In this document: positions 37,225 through 45,555 of the stretch, in pieces
Layout: each line of letters begins with the position of its first letter
How positions within the stretch are numbered: the first letter of the stretch is position 1
Virus record (IMG/VR): IMGVR_UViG_3300030090_004249
Span: 1 to 45,555 of that record
Source of the DNA: a virus
Length of the DNA stretch: 45,555 bases
Direction: 5' to 3' (one strand)
Notes under the pieces: generated by a model
The model's database searches: none
What the model saw: only the letters and a program-made list of their open reading frames with translations
Told to the model about the DNA's origin: nothing
Translations under genes and position numbers: made by a program

Positions 37225-38475
37225 CTAACCAAAATTAAAGTCTGGCATACCCATGTTAAACATATCCATGCTATTGCGAATCATGTTTTGGCGATGCTTG
37301 TTTGCAAGGCCTGCCTTGTTAACCTTGGATTGCAAATCAGCAATAGCCAGTCCAGTAGCTCGATTAACATCAGATGCCCTATCTGAAGCCTCTCTAGACC
37401 TAGCTCTACCGCTCTGGGATTGAAGACCCTGTATTCCTTTAGCAGCCAAGCCATGGCCGGCAAGATACTGCTTGCGGCTTTTATCGAGACCTGGATCAAC
37501 AACATCAGACCCATATTCAGTTTGAGCCAGACCCAAAGCATCTCTGGCAACAGCACTAGCATCCCCGTCTTGGGAAGCAAAGTGGGCAAGTTCGGGTAAA
37601 ACTTCGGTTGGGTTAACACCCGAAGCAAAAGCATCAATCCCGTCTTTGTCTTCTGCCGCTTGAGGGCCGCCAGGATTGAAGGCGTTAAGACCTTGTATTC
37701 CAGTGCCCAAAGCCTCTGCGTAGTCTGGCAATGCAGCAAGGTAACCCTTTCCGAGCTCTAGCTTATTGCCCATCATGTCACGCATCAAAGCCATGTAGTC
37801 GTTCCACCGCTTTTCGGCAAACTGTCCTTGCCGCAAGAAGTTTCTTTGAGCAACATTGTGCTGCATGGTTTCCCAGATGGATTTATTTAACTGGCTAACC
37901 ATGTTTGGCAGGGTATTCAAAAACCCTTGAGTCATAAAGTTGCCAGCAAACCGGGCCATTGGGTCTATATAGGGAGTCCACCCACCCATTGGCTTAGGGC
38001 CAAGAAGTGCATTAGCAAGGGGCTGGTTGCCACCAAGTATCTGCCCCCAGTTTTGTATGCCAAGCCCTTTAAGCTGGGCCATTGCCTTAAATCGCTCGTT
38101 TTCATTCTTAGCATTCGCTAGATCTTGTATTATCTTCCAAACGTCTTGATTCTTATTATTATTATTATTGTTGTTGTTGTTGTTGTTTACTGGAACGTCT
38201 GGAATTTGATCTGCATCAACATCTAGAGCTTCATCGTTTGCGTGATCCTGCATCAACGCACGCTTCCACTGCATAAACATTTCGCCGTTGTCTCTAAACA
38301 AATCCCCGCCTCTTTGGATTCTATTTGCAATGCCTATGATTGCGGATGCAGGATCGTCTTGGCCTGAAGTCATATCAGTTATGTACTGATTTGCCAGGGC
38401 GGAATTAATTTTAGCGCCTCCTCCAAAATTAATAAGATGATGTCTTATTATTCTTCTTGCCTGTTCTTCGGTCAT
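37225..38475 (-). CDS. Helical virion-type protein with poly-Asn tract, 416 aa
   Basis: Not recognised. I choose ATG 38475 (TAAGATG junction with the upstream stop); GTG 38484 is also possible. Residues 1-95 are helical (RRIIRHHLINFGGGAKINSA). Eleven consecutive Asn follow, then a second helical region to the C-terminus (SIWETMQHNVAQRNFLRQGQ; RASDVNRATGLAIADLQSKV). It contains NQPLANALLGPKP, an internal copy of the PLxxALLG motif. Length and Gln/Asn/Met richness suit an internal or scaffold protein. Its place after the collar fibre and before the giant genes suggests a particle component. Confidence 0.65.
   Translation of the reverse strand: MTEEQARRIIRHHLINFGGGAKINSALANQYITDMTSGQDDPASAIIGIANRIQRGGDLFRDNGEMFMQWKRALMQDHANDEALDVDADQIPDVPVNNNNNNNNNNNKNQDVWKIIQDLANAKNENERFKAMAQLKGLGIQNWGQILGGNQPLANALLGPKPMGGWTPYIDPMARFAGNFMTQGFLNTLPNMVSQLNKSIWETMQHNVAQRNFLRQGQFAEKRWNDYMALMRDMMGNKLELGKGYLAALPDYAEALGTGIQGLNAFNPGGPQAAEDKDGIDAFASGVNPTEVLPELAHFASQDGDASAVARDALGLAQTEYGSDVVDPGLDKSRKQYLAGHGLAAKGIQGLQSQSGRARSREASDRASDVNRATGLAIADLQSKVNKAGLANKHRQNMIRNSMDMFNMGMPDFNFG
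38155..38187 (-). repeat. Trinucleotide microsatellite (six AAC, five AAT)
   Basis: In gene sense six AAC codons are followed by five AAT codons, giving eleven Asn inside the 416-aa protein. Slippage would change Asn number in whole codons and leave the gene intact. Confidence 0.9.
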
Positions 38476-38476
38476 C

Positions 38477-39349
38477 TTAATCACCTAATCCGTTTCTTGA
38501 ATTGTCTACTCGTTCTAAAAAAGAAACATATGTATAAGGAGGAATCGTTGCTGCGGTTGGACTACCGCTACCACTTGCTCCAGTAAAAGTTACGCTAATT
38601 GTACCTAAGTCAACACCCGAATCTCCAGTTGGAGTTCCGGTAACAACACTAACCGTGCTTTCACTTCCAGTGCCAATAGTGGTTTGGCTTAGCGTATGGC
38701 TATGATTTCCAATGCCGTTGGCTGTAAAAGTACCCTCTAGTGTTAATGCGCCTGTAGCACTGCCCCCGGTCCCACCGCTATCAGACGGACTAGACCAGCA
38801 GCGTGGAAACTTTGTGGCTAAGTTAATCCCAGTTCCGTTTCCAGAGGAGGATCCTTTAGCGTTTTCAGTCCCATTACAAAGGGCATAGCCTTTTATGCCC
38901 TTATCTGCTTGGCTTCCCATAATTATACTGCCTATGCGATTATCTCCATAGCCAGGAGCTATGTACTGGCCATTGGCAGTCTTAAAAAACATTATTGTTT
39001 CGCCTGACTCTATGTTGGGATCCTGAGATCCTGAGACAGGCAGGTATATTTTAAGCAAATCACCTGAAGCACCTACTCCAGTGGGGTCATTGCACTCTTG
39101 GGCTCTAACAAATGCCATGTGCCCACCTTTGCTTGGCGGATCTCTGTCGTACTCCCAGTTGTATTGACACTTAGCCCACCTAGCGGAACGCATATCAGTG
39201 CTTGTTATTTCTGTAGTAACAGAGATAAGCCCGTCATGCTCAAGGCTTGCTTGGGGATTGCAGAATATAGACTTAAGCGTTTTTACGGCAGAGGGGGTTA
39301 GTCCATCCGCAACCAAAGAGTCGAATAGCCCAGCTTGTTTACTAAACAT
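38477..39349 (-). CDS. Tail-collar/fibre-tip-like protein, 290 aa
   Basis: ATG 39349 overlaps the nozzle-like gene stop as TAATG. Residues about 145-185 (GIKGYALCNGTENAKGSSSG, then INLATKFPRCWS) follow the tail-collar domain pattern of phage fibre tips (G-x-x-L-C-N/D-G, then L-x-x-K/R-F). The C-terminal part is Gly/Ser/Thr-rich beta repeats with NHSHTLSQT, a His motif also common in fibre tips, ending in SGSPTAATIPPYTYVSFLER. Inference: receptor-contact or fibre-attachment protein. The order adaptor, nozzle, this gene supports a short-tail module. Confidence 0.75.
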   Translation of the reverse strand: MFSKQAGLFDSLVADGLTPSAVKTLKSIFCNPQASLEHDGLISVTTEITSTDMRSARWAKCQYNWEYDRDPPSKGGHMAFVRAQECNDPTGVGASGDLLKIYLPVSGSQDPNIESGETIMFFKTANGQYIAPGYGDNRIGSIIMGSQADKGIKGYALCNGTENAKGSSSGNGTGINLATKFPRCWSSPSDSGGTGGSATGALTLEGTFTANGIGNHSHTLSQTTIGTGSESTVSVVTGTPTGDSGVDLGTISVTFTGASGSGSPTAATIPPYTYVSFLERVDNSRNGLGD

Positions 39350-41862
39350 TAACCACCCCCGGCTGTAGTGGATGGGCCAGACACACCTTCTATTTCAATA
39401 AGCTGTATTTCTGGTTTTTCGGTGGCCGAATGCCCACGCAACTCAAAGGCAACCTTGTGCTCTCCTGTTGCTAGGGTCGAATACATTCCATCGAACCTAA
39501 ATTTCTCTCTTCCGGTGGATTCTTCAAGTTCACTGAAGTTTTTGCCGATATTAAAGACTACATCTTCTTTATGTTCGTCCTGTATCTCTACTGCACCGCC
39601 TAAATCCTGTGCCATCTCGTAAGAAACGGGATCATCGTCCCCGTTGTAGTAAATGCGCAGGTCTAATGCGGTATCAGTGTCTGTGGGCTTGAACTTCATG
39701 GAAAATTCACGTTTGGCACGGCCTTCAGCTTCAGGAAACGCATAGCTGCCGGACTTCCACTCCCATTGGACAGCACCTACGCTGTATTTGGACGTAGTAT
39801 CAGGGTTAGTTGTCCAGTTCGGGGTGATAGTTAACGTAGTTCCGTTATTACTGGAGATTGTTCTACGCTGACCCTTACCTGTACCCTGATAAATGTAAAC
39901 ACTAGCGTTCCTAAAGGCATTTACACCCCACGATGCCCCTGAATCTACCAAAGAGCTGGACGTAGAAGAGGTTGCAGTCCCTTTAGTCTCTGATGTTACG
40001 ATGTCAGTGTTTCCTGCATCAAGCAAGTACACGCCTTCGTTCTCAGAACTCAATATTGTTTTAGGTTCACCACTACTTTCCACTGTACCAGCGGAACTTA
40101 TCTGTACGGGGTACTCCATCATGTCCCAAGACTTACGACGGATGTTATAAACCAACGCTCTTCGAGGATATGTACCACTATCGCCCACGAAAGAGACAAA
40201 AAAGTAAATTCTTTCGGAAGGCCTGTCAGTTTTTACGAAGAACTTGTCCGACTTGGTGTAATCTATGCTGCCAATGGAGCCGTCTTTGCGCCAGATGTCT
40301 TGAACTTGCTTCGATATAGTCTCTGATGTACTGCCATCAAACTCATATGCACCACTATCATCCATTAGGTAGGCTTTGTTTTCAAATACATCCCAGCAAT
40401 AGTGGTTAAATGCACCTCGATCGTCTAAAAATCGTAGGTTTCCATCCCTGAGAGGTGTAGTTCCATAGCTCAGGGAGTATTTGAACCTTTTTGCTAGGAT
40501 ATATAGATATGGACCATAGGGCATTGCACCTATAATCTCTGCATCATCGTTGTGATTGGACTGTAAAGTAAATGAATTGTTAGAGGGAACGCTTTCGGGC
40601 TCATCCTGATAGCTAAACAACACCTGCCGACGTGTATTTTTGTCAGGATAGATGACGTACTTCTTGCCAGCAGCTACAGTCACGGCTTTTTCTAGCGTTA
40701 TGTTTGTTGCGCTGGTGTGAGCTGTGATTTTTATGGCTTCGCTTTGGCCTTCAATTTCTATATACCTGCCAACAAAGGTGGAAGGCCAGTCAGTCCCAGC
40801 TCCTGAAAGCGTAGAGCTAGATGAACCCCCTGTCCCACATGTACCTTTGTTGTATTTCACAGGACTAAAATAAAAATATCTATCCTGGAACATTACGCAA
40901 TAAGCAAAGTGATCTGGTGGTGGAACTTGCCTTCTGGCAATAAGGGTTCCGTCTTCAGCGATAATATCCATTACATTATCGCCACTTTGCAAAGCCAGCG
41001 TGTCGTCGTCTTTAGTATCTACGTAACTTGTGGTTCCGTTGTCTATCTCGGCAACTTTATACAGCGTCTTAAACTGCCCAGCGGTAGTTCTCCACAGCTC
41101 AATCTTAGATACTCGTGAATTAGTAGATGCGGTAAGATTAGACCAAGTAAATTTGTCTGCTGTCTGAGCTACAGGTAGAGTCTCGGTGCTAATTGCACTG
41201 TAAACCGGAATGTCATCTGATGTTTTATATCGGTAAGCACAGAGATAACTCCCCGATGTAGCACCTTGCCCGTCAACAGACCACTGCCCACTGTCTTGAG
41301 TATAAGTTCCATCCATTGTGGTGTCGTCAAGGTAAAACTGGCTGGTTGAAGTTACTGTAACAGTAAACTTGTTTCCATTAAGCTCTGGCTTAATAGCACC
41401 AGTACCTTCAACTTCACCAATAAGAATCTTATCCCCCGTACTCAGCCCATGATCCGTGTGTGTAATTAGATATTCGCCCGAGGTGTCTTTAGGGTCGATT
41501 GCATTGGCGCCGCTGAGCGTGTTAATAGCAGACATTGCTACGGTAGGGCCATTAGCTGGAGCATCTACACCAAGAATATTTGTTGAGTTTGAAACTCCGT
41601 CCCAAATAAAGCCCCTGTTAATGCCATTAACGCCTATAACTTCGCCGGTTCGCGTTTTGCAGAAACACATTCTTTGGAAGGTGTTGTACCCAGTGGCTAT
41701 ATTAGTGGACGAGCCGAACGAGGCTGGCTGAATACCTTTCCTTGGGGTAATTACTCCAGGTTTATTAGTATTAATATTTTTTTGGAATTGTGCAGCACCC
41801 TCTGGGACATCACCAAAGTCTGCATTGCTAACAATACCACTAAAATTACTAATCTTTGCCAT
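39349..41862 (-). CDS. Tail nozzle-like (tail tubular B type) protein, 837 aa
   Basis: ATG 41862 is 1 nt after the adaptor-like gene. The chain is beta-rich with many Ser/Thr/Asp turns and no membrane segment. It opens FSGIVSNADFGDVPEGAAQF and contains THTDHGLSTGDKILI, RVSKIELWRTTAGQFKTLYK and FAYCVMFQDRYFYFSPVKYN, features typical of the large nozzle proteins that close short phage tails. Size (800 aa range) and position directly after a 394-aa adaptor candidate support this. The call rests on order and general resemblance, not on a catalytic motif. An alternative is another large tail-hub protein. Confidence 0.65.
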   Translation of the reverse strand: MAKISNFSGIVSNADFGDVPEGAAQFQKNINTNKPGVITPRKGIQPASFGSSTNIATGYNTFQRMCFCKTRTGEVIGVNGINRGFIWDGVSNSTNILGVDAPANGPTVAMSAINTLSGANAIDPKDTSGEYLITHTDHGLSTGDKILIGEVEGTGAIKPELNGNKFTVTVTSTSQFYLDDTTMDGTYTQDSGQWSVDGQGATSGSYLCAYRYKTSDDIPVYSAISTETLPVAQTADKFTWSNLTASTNSRVSKIELWRTTAGQFKTLYKVAEIDNGTTSYVDTKDDDTLALQSGDNVMDIIAEDGTLIARRQVPPPDHFAYCVMFQDRYFYFSPVKYNKGTCGTGGSSSSTLSGAGTDWPSTFVGRYIEIEGQSEAIKITAHTSATNITLEKAVTVAAGKKYVIYPDKNTRRQVLFSYQDEPESVPSNNSFTLQSNHNDDAEIIGAMPYGPYLYILAKRFKYSLSYGTTPLRDGNLRFLDDRGAFNHYCWDVFENKAYLMDDSGAYEFDGSTSETISKQVQDIWRKDGSIGSIDYTKSDKFFVKTDRPSERIYFFVSFVGDSGTYPRRALVYNIRRKSWDMMEYPVQISSAGTVESSGEPKTILSSENEGVYLLDAGNTDIVTSETKGTATSSTSSSLVDSGASWGVNAFRNASVYIYQGTGKGQRRTISSNNGTTLTITPNWTTNPDTTSKYSVGAVQWEWKSGSYAFPEAEGRAKREFSMKFKPTDTDTALDLRIYYNGDDDPVSYEMAQDLGGAVEIQDEHKEDVVFNIGKNFSELEESTGREKFRFDGMYSTLATGEHKVAFELRGHSATEKPEIQLIEIEGVSGPSTTAGGG

Positions 41863-41863
41863 A

Positions 41864-43048
41864 TCAAGAACTCGTTGTTATTACATTTTGCAGGTTGGTA
41901 AACAGGTAAGAGTACCTAGACTGTCGATTGTATCCTCCACTCTCCTTAAATCTCGACTCGGCTTCCAAGGATCTGCGAAGCTGGTAGTCAGCAATACGGC
42001 GAGCCTGAACAGTGTCTCTCTGGTCATTGGACATGCGTGCAATTCGGTATTCAACCTCAGCCTTAAATGCTTCGATCATGCTTTCAGACATGTCAACGGG
42101 ATCAGATACAACAAAATATTTATTTGCGTATCCGCCAGACTTGCCAATAGCATCGTCAAGGTTTACTGTGGTACCACTAATAGAGCTTATCTTATGCTGC
42201 TCGTAGTAAGGATTTACGCCAGCTAGACCCGTGGGGTGAGTAGTAGTTTCGGACAATCTTATAACTGCACCTACCATACTTGCTGGAAGCTCGGTATCTG
42301 TAGTTAGATATGTGTTTGTTGCGGAAGCTGTAGCGTTTTGAGTTGATGAAGCCCTTGCTTTTACCTCTGTTCCAGCCCACCTAAGAGTCCTCGGCTTTCT
42401 TCTGTACATAAACATAAGGGGCTCAGATTCAGTGGGGTAAGGATCTACAAACAAAGACCACTTCCCATCTGCATCTGAGTTCTTCATAATCGTCCAAGCC
42501 CAAGTCTGCCCGCCAGAGCTTAGATACCGCTCTCTCTGCTGCCACTCAGTAGGAGTGATGTAATATGTGACCCAGTTGTTCTTTTCTACACCAACGTCGT
42601 AAAGCCTCCACATGTCGTCTGGAAGCGGGTACTCAGTTCGGTACGCATCATACGTCACAGCAGAAGAAATGTTAGCAGCGGGGCAATTAGACGCATCTAA
42701 GATGATGTTGGCTGCTGTATCTGTAGTCTTTTCTACAGTGTAGACAGAATCATCTATACGAATTCGTCCATACTTAATCCATGAAGGCCAAGTCCCTCCA
42801 TCCTGTATGACAAGAGTTCTAGTAGACGCAGTATAAGTCACCTTTCCAGTGCTATACTTTGCATCTAAATCTATACGGCCTTCTGTAATGTAATACGCCC
42901 ACTCATTACCCATGGATATATCACGATATGCACCAAGAATTGCTTCCTTGTGCATACGGAGATCTTTAGTTCTAGCACCACCGTCTGTCAGGGCAGTAAT
43001 GTAATCCAGTATGTCGGAATAGAGAGTTACGCTATCGGATACTGCCAT
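41864..43048 (-). CDS. Head-tail adaptor-like (tail tubular A type) protein, 394 aa
   Basis: ATG 43048 is 4 nt after the upstream stop. The N-terminal helices (SDILDYITALTDGG, then MHKEAILGAYRDISMGNEWA) and C-terminal helices (SMIEAFKAEVEYRIARMSND, then RIADYQLRRSLEAESRFKES) flank an inserted beta domain (about 65-310). Adaptor proteins that bind the portal ring in short-tailed phages have this helix/insert/helix layout. YPLPDDMWRLYDVG is also typical. It lies between a probable portal end (45033) and the nozzle-like gene, the expected place. Confidence 0.65.
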   Translation of the reverse strand: MAVSDSVTLYSDILDYITALTDGGARTKDLRMHKEAILGAYRDISMGNEWAYYITEGRIDLDAKYSTGKVTYTASTRTLVIQDGGTWPSWIKYGRIRIDDSVYTVEKTTDTAANIILDASNCPAANISSAVTYDAYRTEYPLPDDMWRLYDVGVEKNNWVTYYITPTEWQQRERYLSSGGQTWAWTIMKNSDADGKWSLFVDPYPTESEPLMFMYRRKPRTLRWAGTEVKARASSTQNATASATNTYLTTDTELPASMVGAVIRLSETTTHPTGLAGVNPYYEQHKISSISGTTVNLDDAIGKSGGYANKYFVVSDPVDMSESMIEAFKAEVEYRIARMSNDQRDTVQARRIADYQLRRSLEAESRFKESGGYNRQSRYSYLFTNLQNVITTSS

Positions 43049-43052
43049 GTGA

Positions 43053-44471
43053 TTAACCCATTTGCTGACGGTAAGCTCTTAGTTTATTTAATAGTTCTCC
43101 CTGCGGCGCCCTTGGGTTATCGGGGTTTGTGACACCTGCTATTCTCATGGTAGGCATCCCAAACATTTCCATAAGTTCTTGGTCAGAAGAACCTTGTCCA
43201 CCCTCTGGAAAATTCTGATTTGGCGGTGTAACCGACCTATAAGGCTGCCTTTGCATTTGTGGGATCATTTGATCTTCCTCGGGGAATATCATGCCGCCAC
43301 CTGGTATAGGCCCACCTTGATAAGGCTGCTCTCCAGGCTGCTGCCCCTCCATAAGTGGATTGGTATCGCTAGGGCTAGGCGAAGCCCAAATCTCACTCAT
43401 GTTCGGATCTTCGCCTCCAACTACAGCTTCAAAGCTGGGATCCCAATGGGCATACCTTGGGTCGAAAGTGTGAGTTTCCCCTTTTGAATCCGTAACTTGA
43501 GCTTGTCGTATTACTTTACGGCCAGCTCCTAGCATTTCGCTATAGGTCACTCCACCTACATTACCCAGAACCTTTTGGGGGCTTTGGCCCCATCCAGGAC
43601 GATTGACCATATCGCCCATTAATCTGTTTCTTCGCTGTCCTCGTTTTTCCCATGTTCCCTCAGCCTTCATCTGATCGACTCGACCTTGAAGCTCAGGGCT
43701 GAGTCCGCGATGAACTCGTCCTGTATGTGGATTAACCGGAGCGCCGCTATTTAAGGCATCAAGCCGTTCCTGCAAGTGGTCATTGCCTCTTTTGACATCA
43801 TCAACACGACGTTGCTGAACCTGCTCGTTCTTCTGCGACTGCTCTATATTGCTCCGAAGCACTTGGTTTCTCATTGGATCGTTTGCAGCTTCGTCGTATC
43901 CTTGCTGAAAAAGTTCTTCAGCACTTGGGCCACCCTGATAGTCGTCTTCTAAGGGTTCTCTAGCAGCTCTTTCATCGAATTCTCGTTGCTTTTCTGGTGG
44001 TAGCATTTGGTACACACCTTGTTGCATAGCAGGGTCCATGCTCATAAACTCTTCGTAAGACACTTGCATTGGGCCAGCAGCCATTTGTGGCGTTGGAATA
44101 TTAGCTGTCGCTCCATAAGCGGCTGCCTGCTCTTCTTTTGATGGAGGTGCAACATAATCTTGATTAGGCCCAAGTCCACCAAAGCCTGGCAATGCTCCGT
44201 ACTGGCTGGCTTCAATTTCTCTCGCGGCTCTTTCAATATCACCCGTTGGATCGACAGGGTTTAATGCAGGCATAGGGCCTGTTGCGCCATAGGTAGCTTC
44301 ATTTTTAAGCTGATCTTGCATTTGCAAATGCTGCTTAAGAAGCACTTCGCCTTCTGGGATTTGTGGCATGAACTGATTAGCTTGCTGCTGTAGAATCGCT
44401 TCTAAAGGTGGCATTATCCGTCCAGCAGCCATTAAGTTGTTAGGAGTTACTCGGCGTTGAGGTCCGTACAT
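43053..44471 (-). CDS. Gln/Pro/Met-rich virion-operon protein, 472 aa
   Basis: Not recognised. ATG 44471 lies 4 nt after the upstream stop. Residues 1-160 are Gln/Pro/Ala-rich (LEAILQQQANQFMPQIPEGE). Residues 195-280 are charged helices (NIEQSQKNEQVQQRRVDDVK). Residues 280-370 are mixed (KVLGNVGGVTYSEMLGAGRK). The tail is Pro/Gly-rich. Position between the 185-aa gene and the adaptor suggests a scaffold, decoration or maturation protein, but no capsid gene is visible here to anchor that. Confidence 0.6.
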   Translation of the reverse strand: MYGPQRRVTPNNLMAAGRIMPPLEAILQQQANQFMPQIPEGEVLLKQHLQMQDQLKNEATYGATGPMPALNPVDPTGDIERAAREIEASQYGALPGFGGLGPNQDYVAPPSKEEQAAAYGATANIPTPQMAAGPMQVSYEEFMSMDPAMQQGVYQMLPPEKQREFDERAAREPLEDDYQGGPSAEELFQQGYDEAANDPMRNQVLRSNIEQSQKNEQVQQRRVDDVKRGNDHLQERLDALNSGAPVNPHTGRVHRGLSPELQGRVDQMKAEGTWEKRGQRRNRLMGDMVNRPGWGQSPQKVLGNVGGVTYSEMLGAGRKVIRQAQVTDSKGETHTFDPRYAHWDPSFEAVVGGEDPNMSEIWASPSPSDTNPLMEGQQPGEQPYQGGPIPGGGMIFPEEDQMIPQMQRQPYRSVTPPNQNFPEGGQGSSDQELMEMFGMPTMRIAGVTNPDNPRAPQGELLNKLRAYRQQMG

Positions 44472-44475
44472 ATTA

Positions 44476-45033
44476 CTATTTGCCTTTAGTGTGTTTATGT
44501 ATTACTTTTTCTTTTAACTGCTTTAATGCCTTGGGGCTCTTCTTTACTTTTTCTTTCAAAGACTTATCGGCCATTATTTCTTTTGCCATATAGTCTTCTA
44601 CAACGTCATCAGCTAATTTTTTACGCCCGCCAAACTCTCGTTCTGGTGCTTTGTAATTAATGCTTCCAGTTGAACTTAAGCCTTTTTCCTTAAGCGCATT
44701 ACGGACATCATCTTGCGTAGACACCCAAGCCATAGGATCATCGGGTCTGCCAATGCCGCCTATGTACTTCTTTCCTTGAGTGCTTATACCAGCCTTTTTC
44801 GCCATAGTGTGTAAAGCATCTGCAGCATCGTGGGAAATGTTGTCAGCCCAGTGCTGCTGTCCTTCTAGGAAGGCTCGCTCTGTACCTTTGGTTCCAGCCG
44901 GTTTTTGCATTGCAAGCATTGCGGCAAAGCCAGGGTTATTCCCTTCATCAATTAGGTATTCGTAGAAATCTACCCTACCAGCATCGTCACATTGCTTGTA
45001 ATAACGTATATAGTCTTTGTGGTCTCGGGACAT
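44476..45033 (-). CDS. Hypothetical virion-operon protein, 185 aa, basic C-terminus
   Basis: Not recognised. ATG 45033 overlaps the stop of the upstream gene as TAATG. Residues 1-90 are helical (FAAMLAMQKPAGTKGTERAF, then ADNISHDAADALHTMAKKAG). GIGRPDDPMAWVSTQDDVRN (about 93-112) could be a loop domain. The C-terminal 45 residues are Lys-rich helices (KKSPKALKQLKEKVIHKHTK). No membrane segment. Confidence 0.6.
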   Translation of the reverse strand: MSRDHKDYIRYYKQCDDAGRVDFYEYLIDEGNNPGFAAMLAMQKPAGTKGTERAFLEGQQHWADNISHDAADALHTMAKKAGISTQGKKYIGGIGRPDDPMAWVSTQDDVRNALKEKGLSSTGSINYKAPEREFGGRKKLADDVVEDYMAKEIMADKSLKEKVKKSPKALKQLKEKVIHKHTKGK

Positions 45034-45555
45034 TAATCGTCTTTCTGTTCGTTTTTCTCTTTCATATATTGTATTTCTAATTCGTTTTTGGCTCTAGCGT
45101 GATCTAGCTCCATCTGCAGTTTCTGCTGTTCTATCTCTAAAGCCTGCACTTCTAAGGCCATTTTTTGCCTTTCAAGCTCTAGATCAGCAGCCTGATCTTG
45201 CCCAGCGGTTTGTGTGTCAGCTTGTTTTGCAGCCAAATCTTGCTGCTTAAGCTGCAGTTCCAATTGCATTTTTTGCAGTTCCATCTGAGCTTTTTGCTGC
45301 TCGACTTGCATTTGCATTTCTTGGGCCTGCTGCTGCTGCTGCATTTGCATTTCTTGCATTTGCTGCTCTTGCTGAGCTTCTTCGCCACCTTGCTCCTGTT
45401 GTTGAGCCTGCTGCTGAGCCTGTATTTCAGCAATGTCAATGATGTATGGCTCAACGTCCATTTCATTAGCATCAGCCCAATCTCTCATAAACGCATTGTA
45501 AGGTGCGTCAATTCCTTCTTGGACAAATTGCTGCATCATAGGCATGGCAATCTGT
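45033..45555 (-). CDS. Probable portal protein C-terminus, partial (5' end cut by window)
   Basis: The frame is open to the window edge (Q-I-A before the first visible Met near 45545), so the true start lies outside. The visible 170-odd residues open PMMQQFVQEGIDAPYNAFMR with DWADANEMDVEPYI. They continue as a long Gln/Met/Glu-rich coiled coil (QMQEMQMQQQQQAQEMQMQV) and end in a charged tail. Portal proteins of short-tailed phages often end in such Gln-rich helices, and the following genes fit. Portal identity is inference from order and style. A scaffold protein is the alternative. Confidence 0.45.
   Translation of the reverse strand, partial: QIAMPMMQQFVQEGIDAPYNAFMRDWADANEMDVEPYIIDIAEIQAQQQAQQQEQGGEEAQQEQQMQEMQMQQQQQAQEMQMQVEQQKAQMELQKMQLELQLKQQDLAAKQADTQTAGQDQAADLELERQKMALEVQALEIEQQKLQMELDHARAKNELEIQYMKEKNEQKDD

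Overview
The window looks like about 45 kb of the genome of an uncultivated tailed bacteriophage. Genes are packed tightly, with frequent 1-29 nt overlaps. Large blocks run in one direction, replication and recombination genes are grouped, and there are very large low-complexity virion-type proteins. I see no ribosomal, tRNA or housekeeping genes. The adaptor-like and nozzle-like tail proteins (41864-43048, 39349-41862) suggest a short-tailed, podovirus-like particle. That is inference, because terminase, major capsid, DNA polymerase, RNA polymerase and endolysin are not recognisable here and probably lie outside the window. Both ends of the window cut through genes.

Layout. (1) 1-5602, minus strand: seven virion-type genes of unusual composition (Arg/Gly-rich, Pro/Gly-rich, and a large protein with two dockerin or EF-hand-like loops), read from a promoter near 5640. 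(2) 5603-6224: a non-coding divergent region holding a 21-bp palindrome and an inverted, internally deleted copy of the start of the neighbouring gene. (3) 6225-24439, mostly plus strand: a gene of unknown function with its own terminator, small early genes, a zinc-ribbon homing-endonuclease-like gene, a MoxR ATPase with a metallopeptidase-like/VWA protein (which carries an overprinted ORF), SSB and a divergent serine recombinase. A RecE-like nuclease, an ERF annealing protein, a ParB-like protein, an SF2 helicase, an M19 dipeptidase, an HNH-like protein and RusA follow. The block ends with two structural-looking genes, one a repeat-rich fibre. A small reverse-strand cassette of membrane proteins (15029-15659, holin-like) sits inside this block beside an excisionase-like HTH gene and an RNA polymerase alpha-CTD-like protein. 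(4) 24436-45555, minus strand: one long virion operon running from a probable portal C-terminus through adaptor, nozzle and collar fibre to several giant proteins, one of which contains an FtsK-gamma-like winged helix.

How the parts may work together. RecE-like nuclease, ERF, SSB, RusA and helicase form a plausible recombination-dependent replication or repair set. MoxR plus VWA/metallopeptidase form a plausible ATPase-remodelling pair with the 319-aa gene upstream. A recurrent 21-bp palindrome at four intergenic sites (5701, 14095, 22260, 34428) links the left operon, the recombinase, the fibre pair and the virion operon, and may be the binding site of a phage-wide regulator. A short motif of the form P-L/I-x-x-A-L-L-G recurs in several otherwise unrelated virion-type proteins, often at the extreme C-terminus. 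The strongest candidates for something undescribed are the overprinted coiled-coil gene (12588-12998), the palindrome regulon, the inverted gene remnant that mirrors a ribosome-binding site, and the FtsK-gamma-like domain inside a 1557-residue virion protein.
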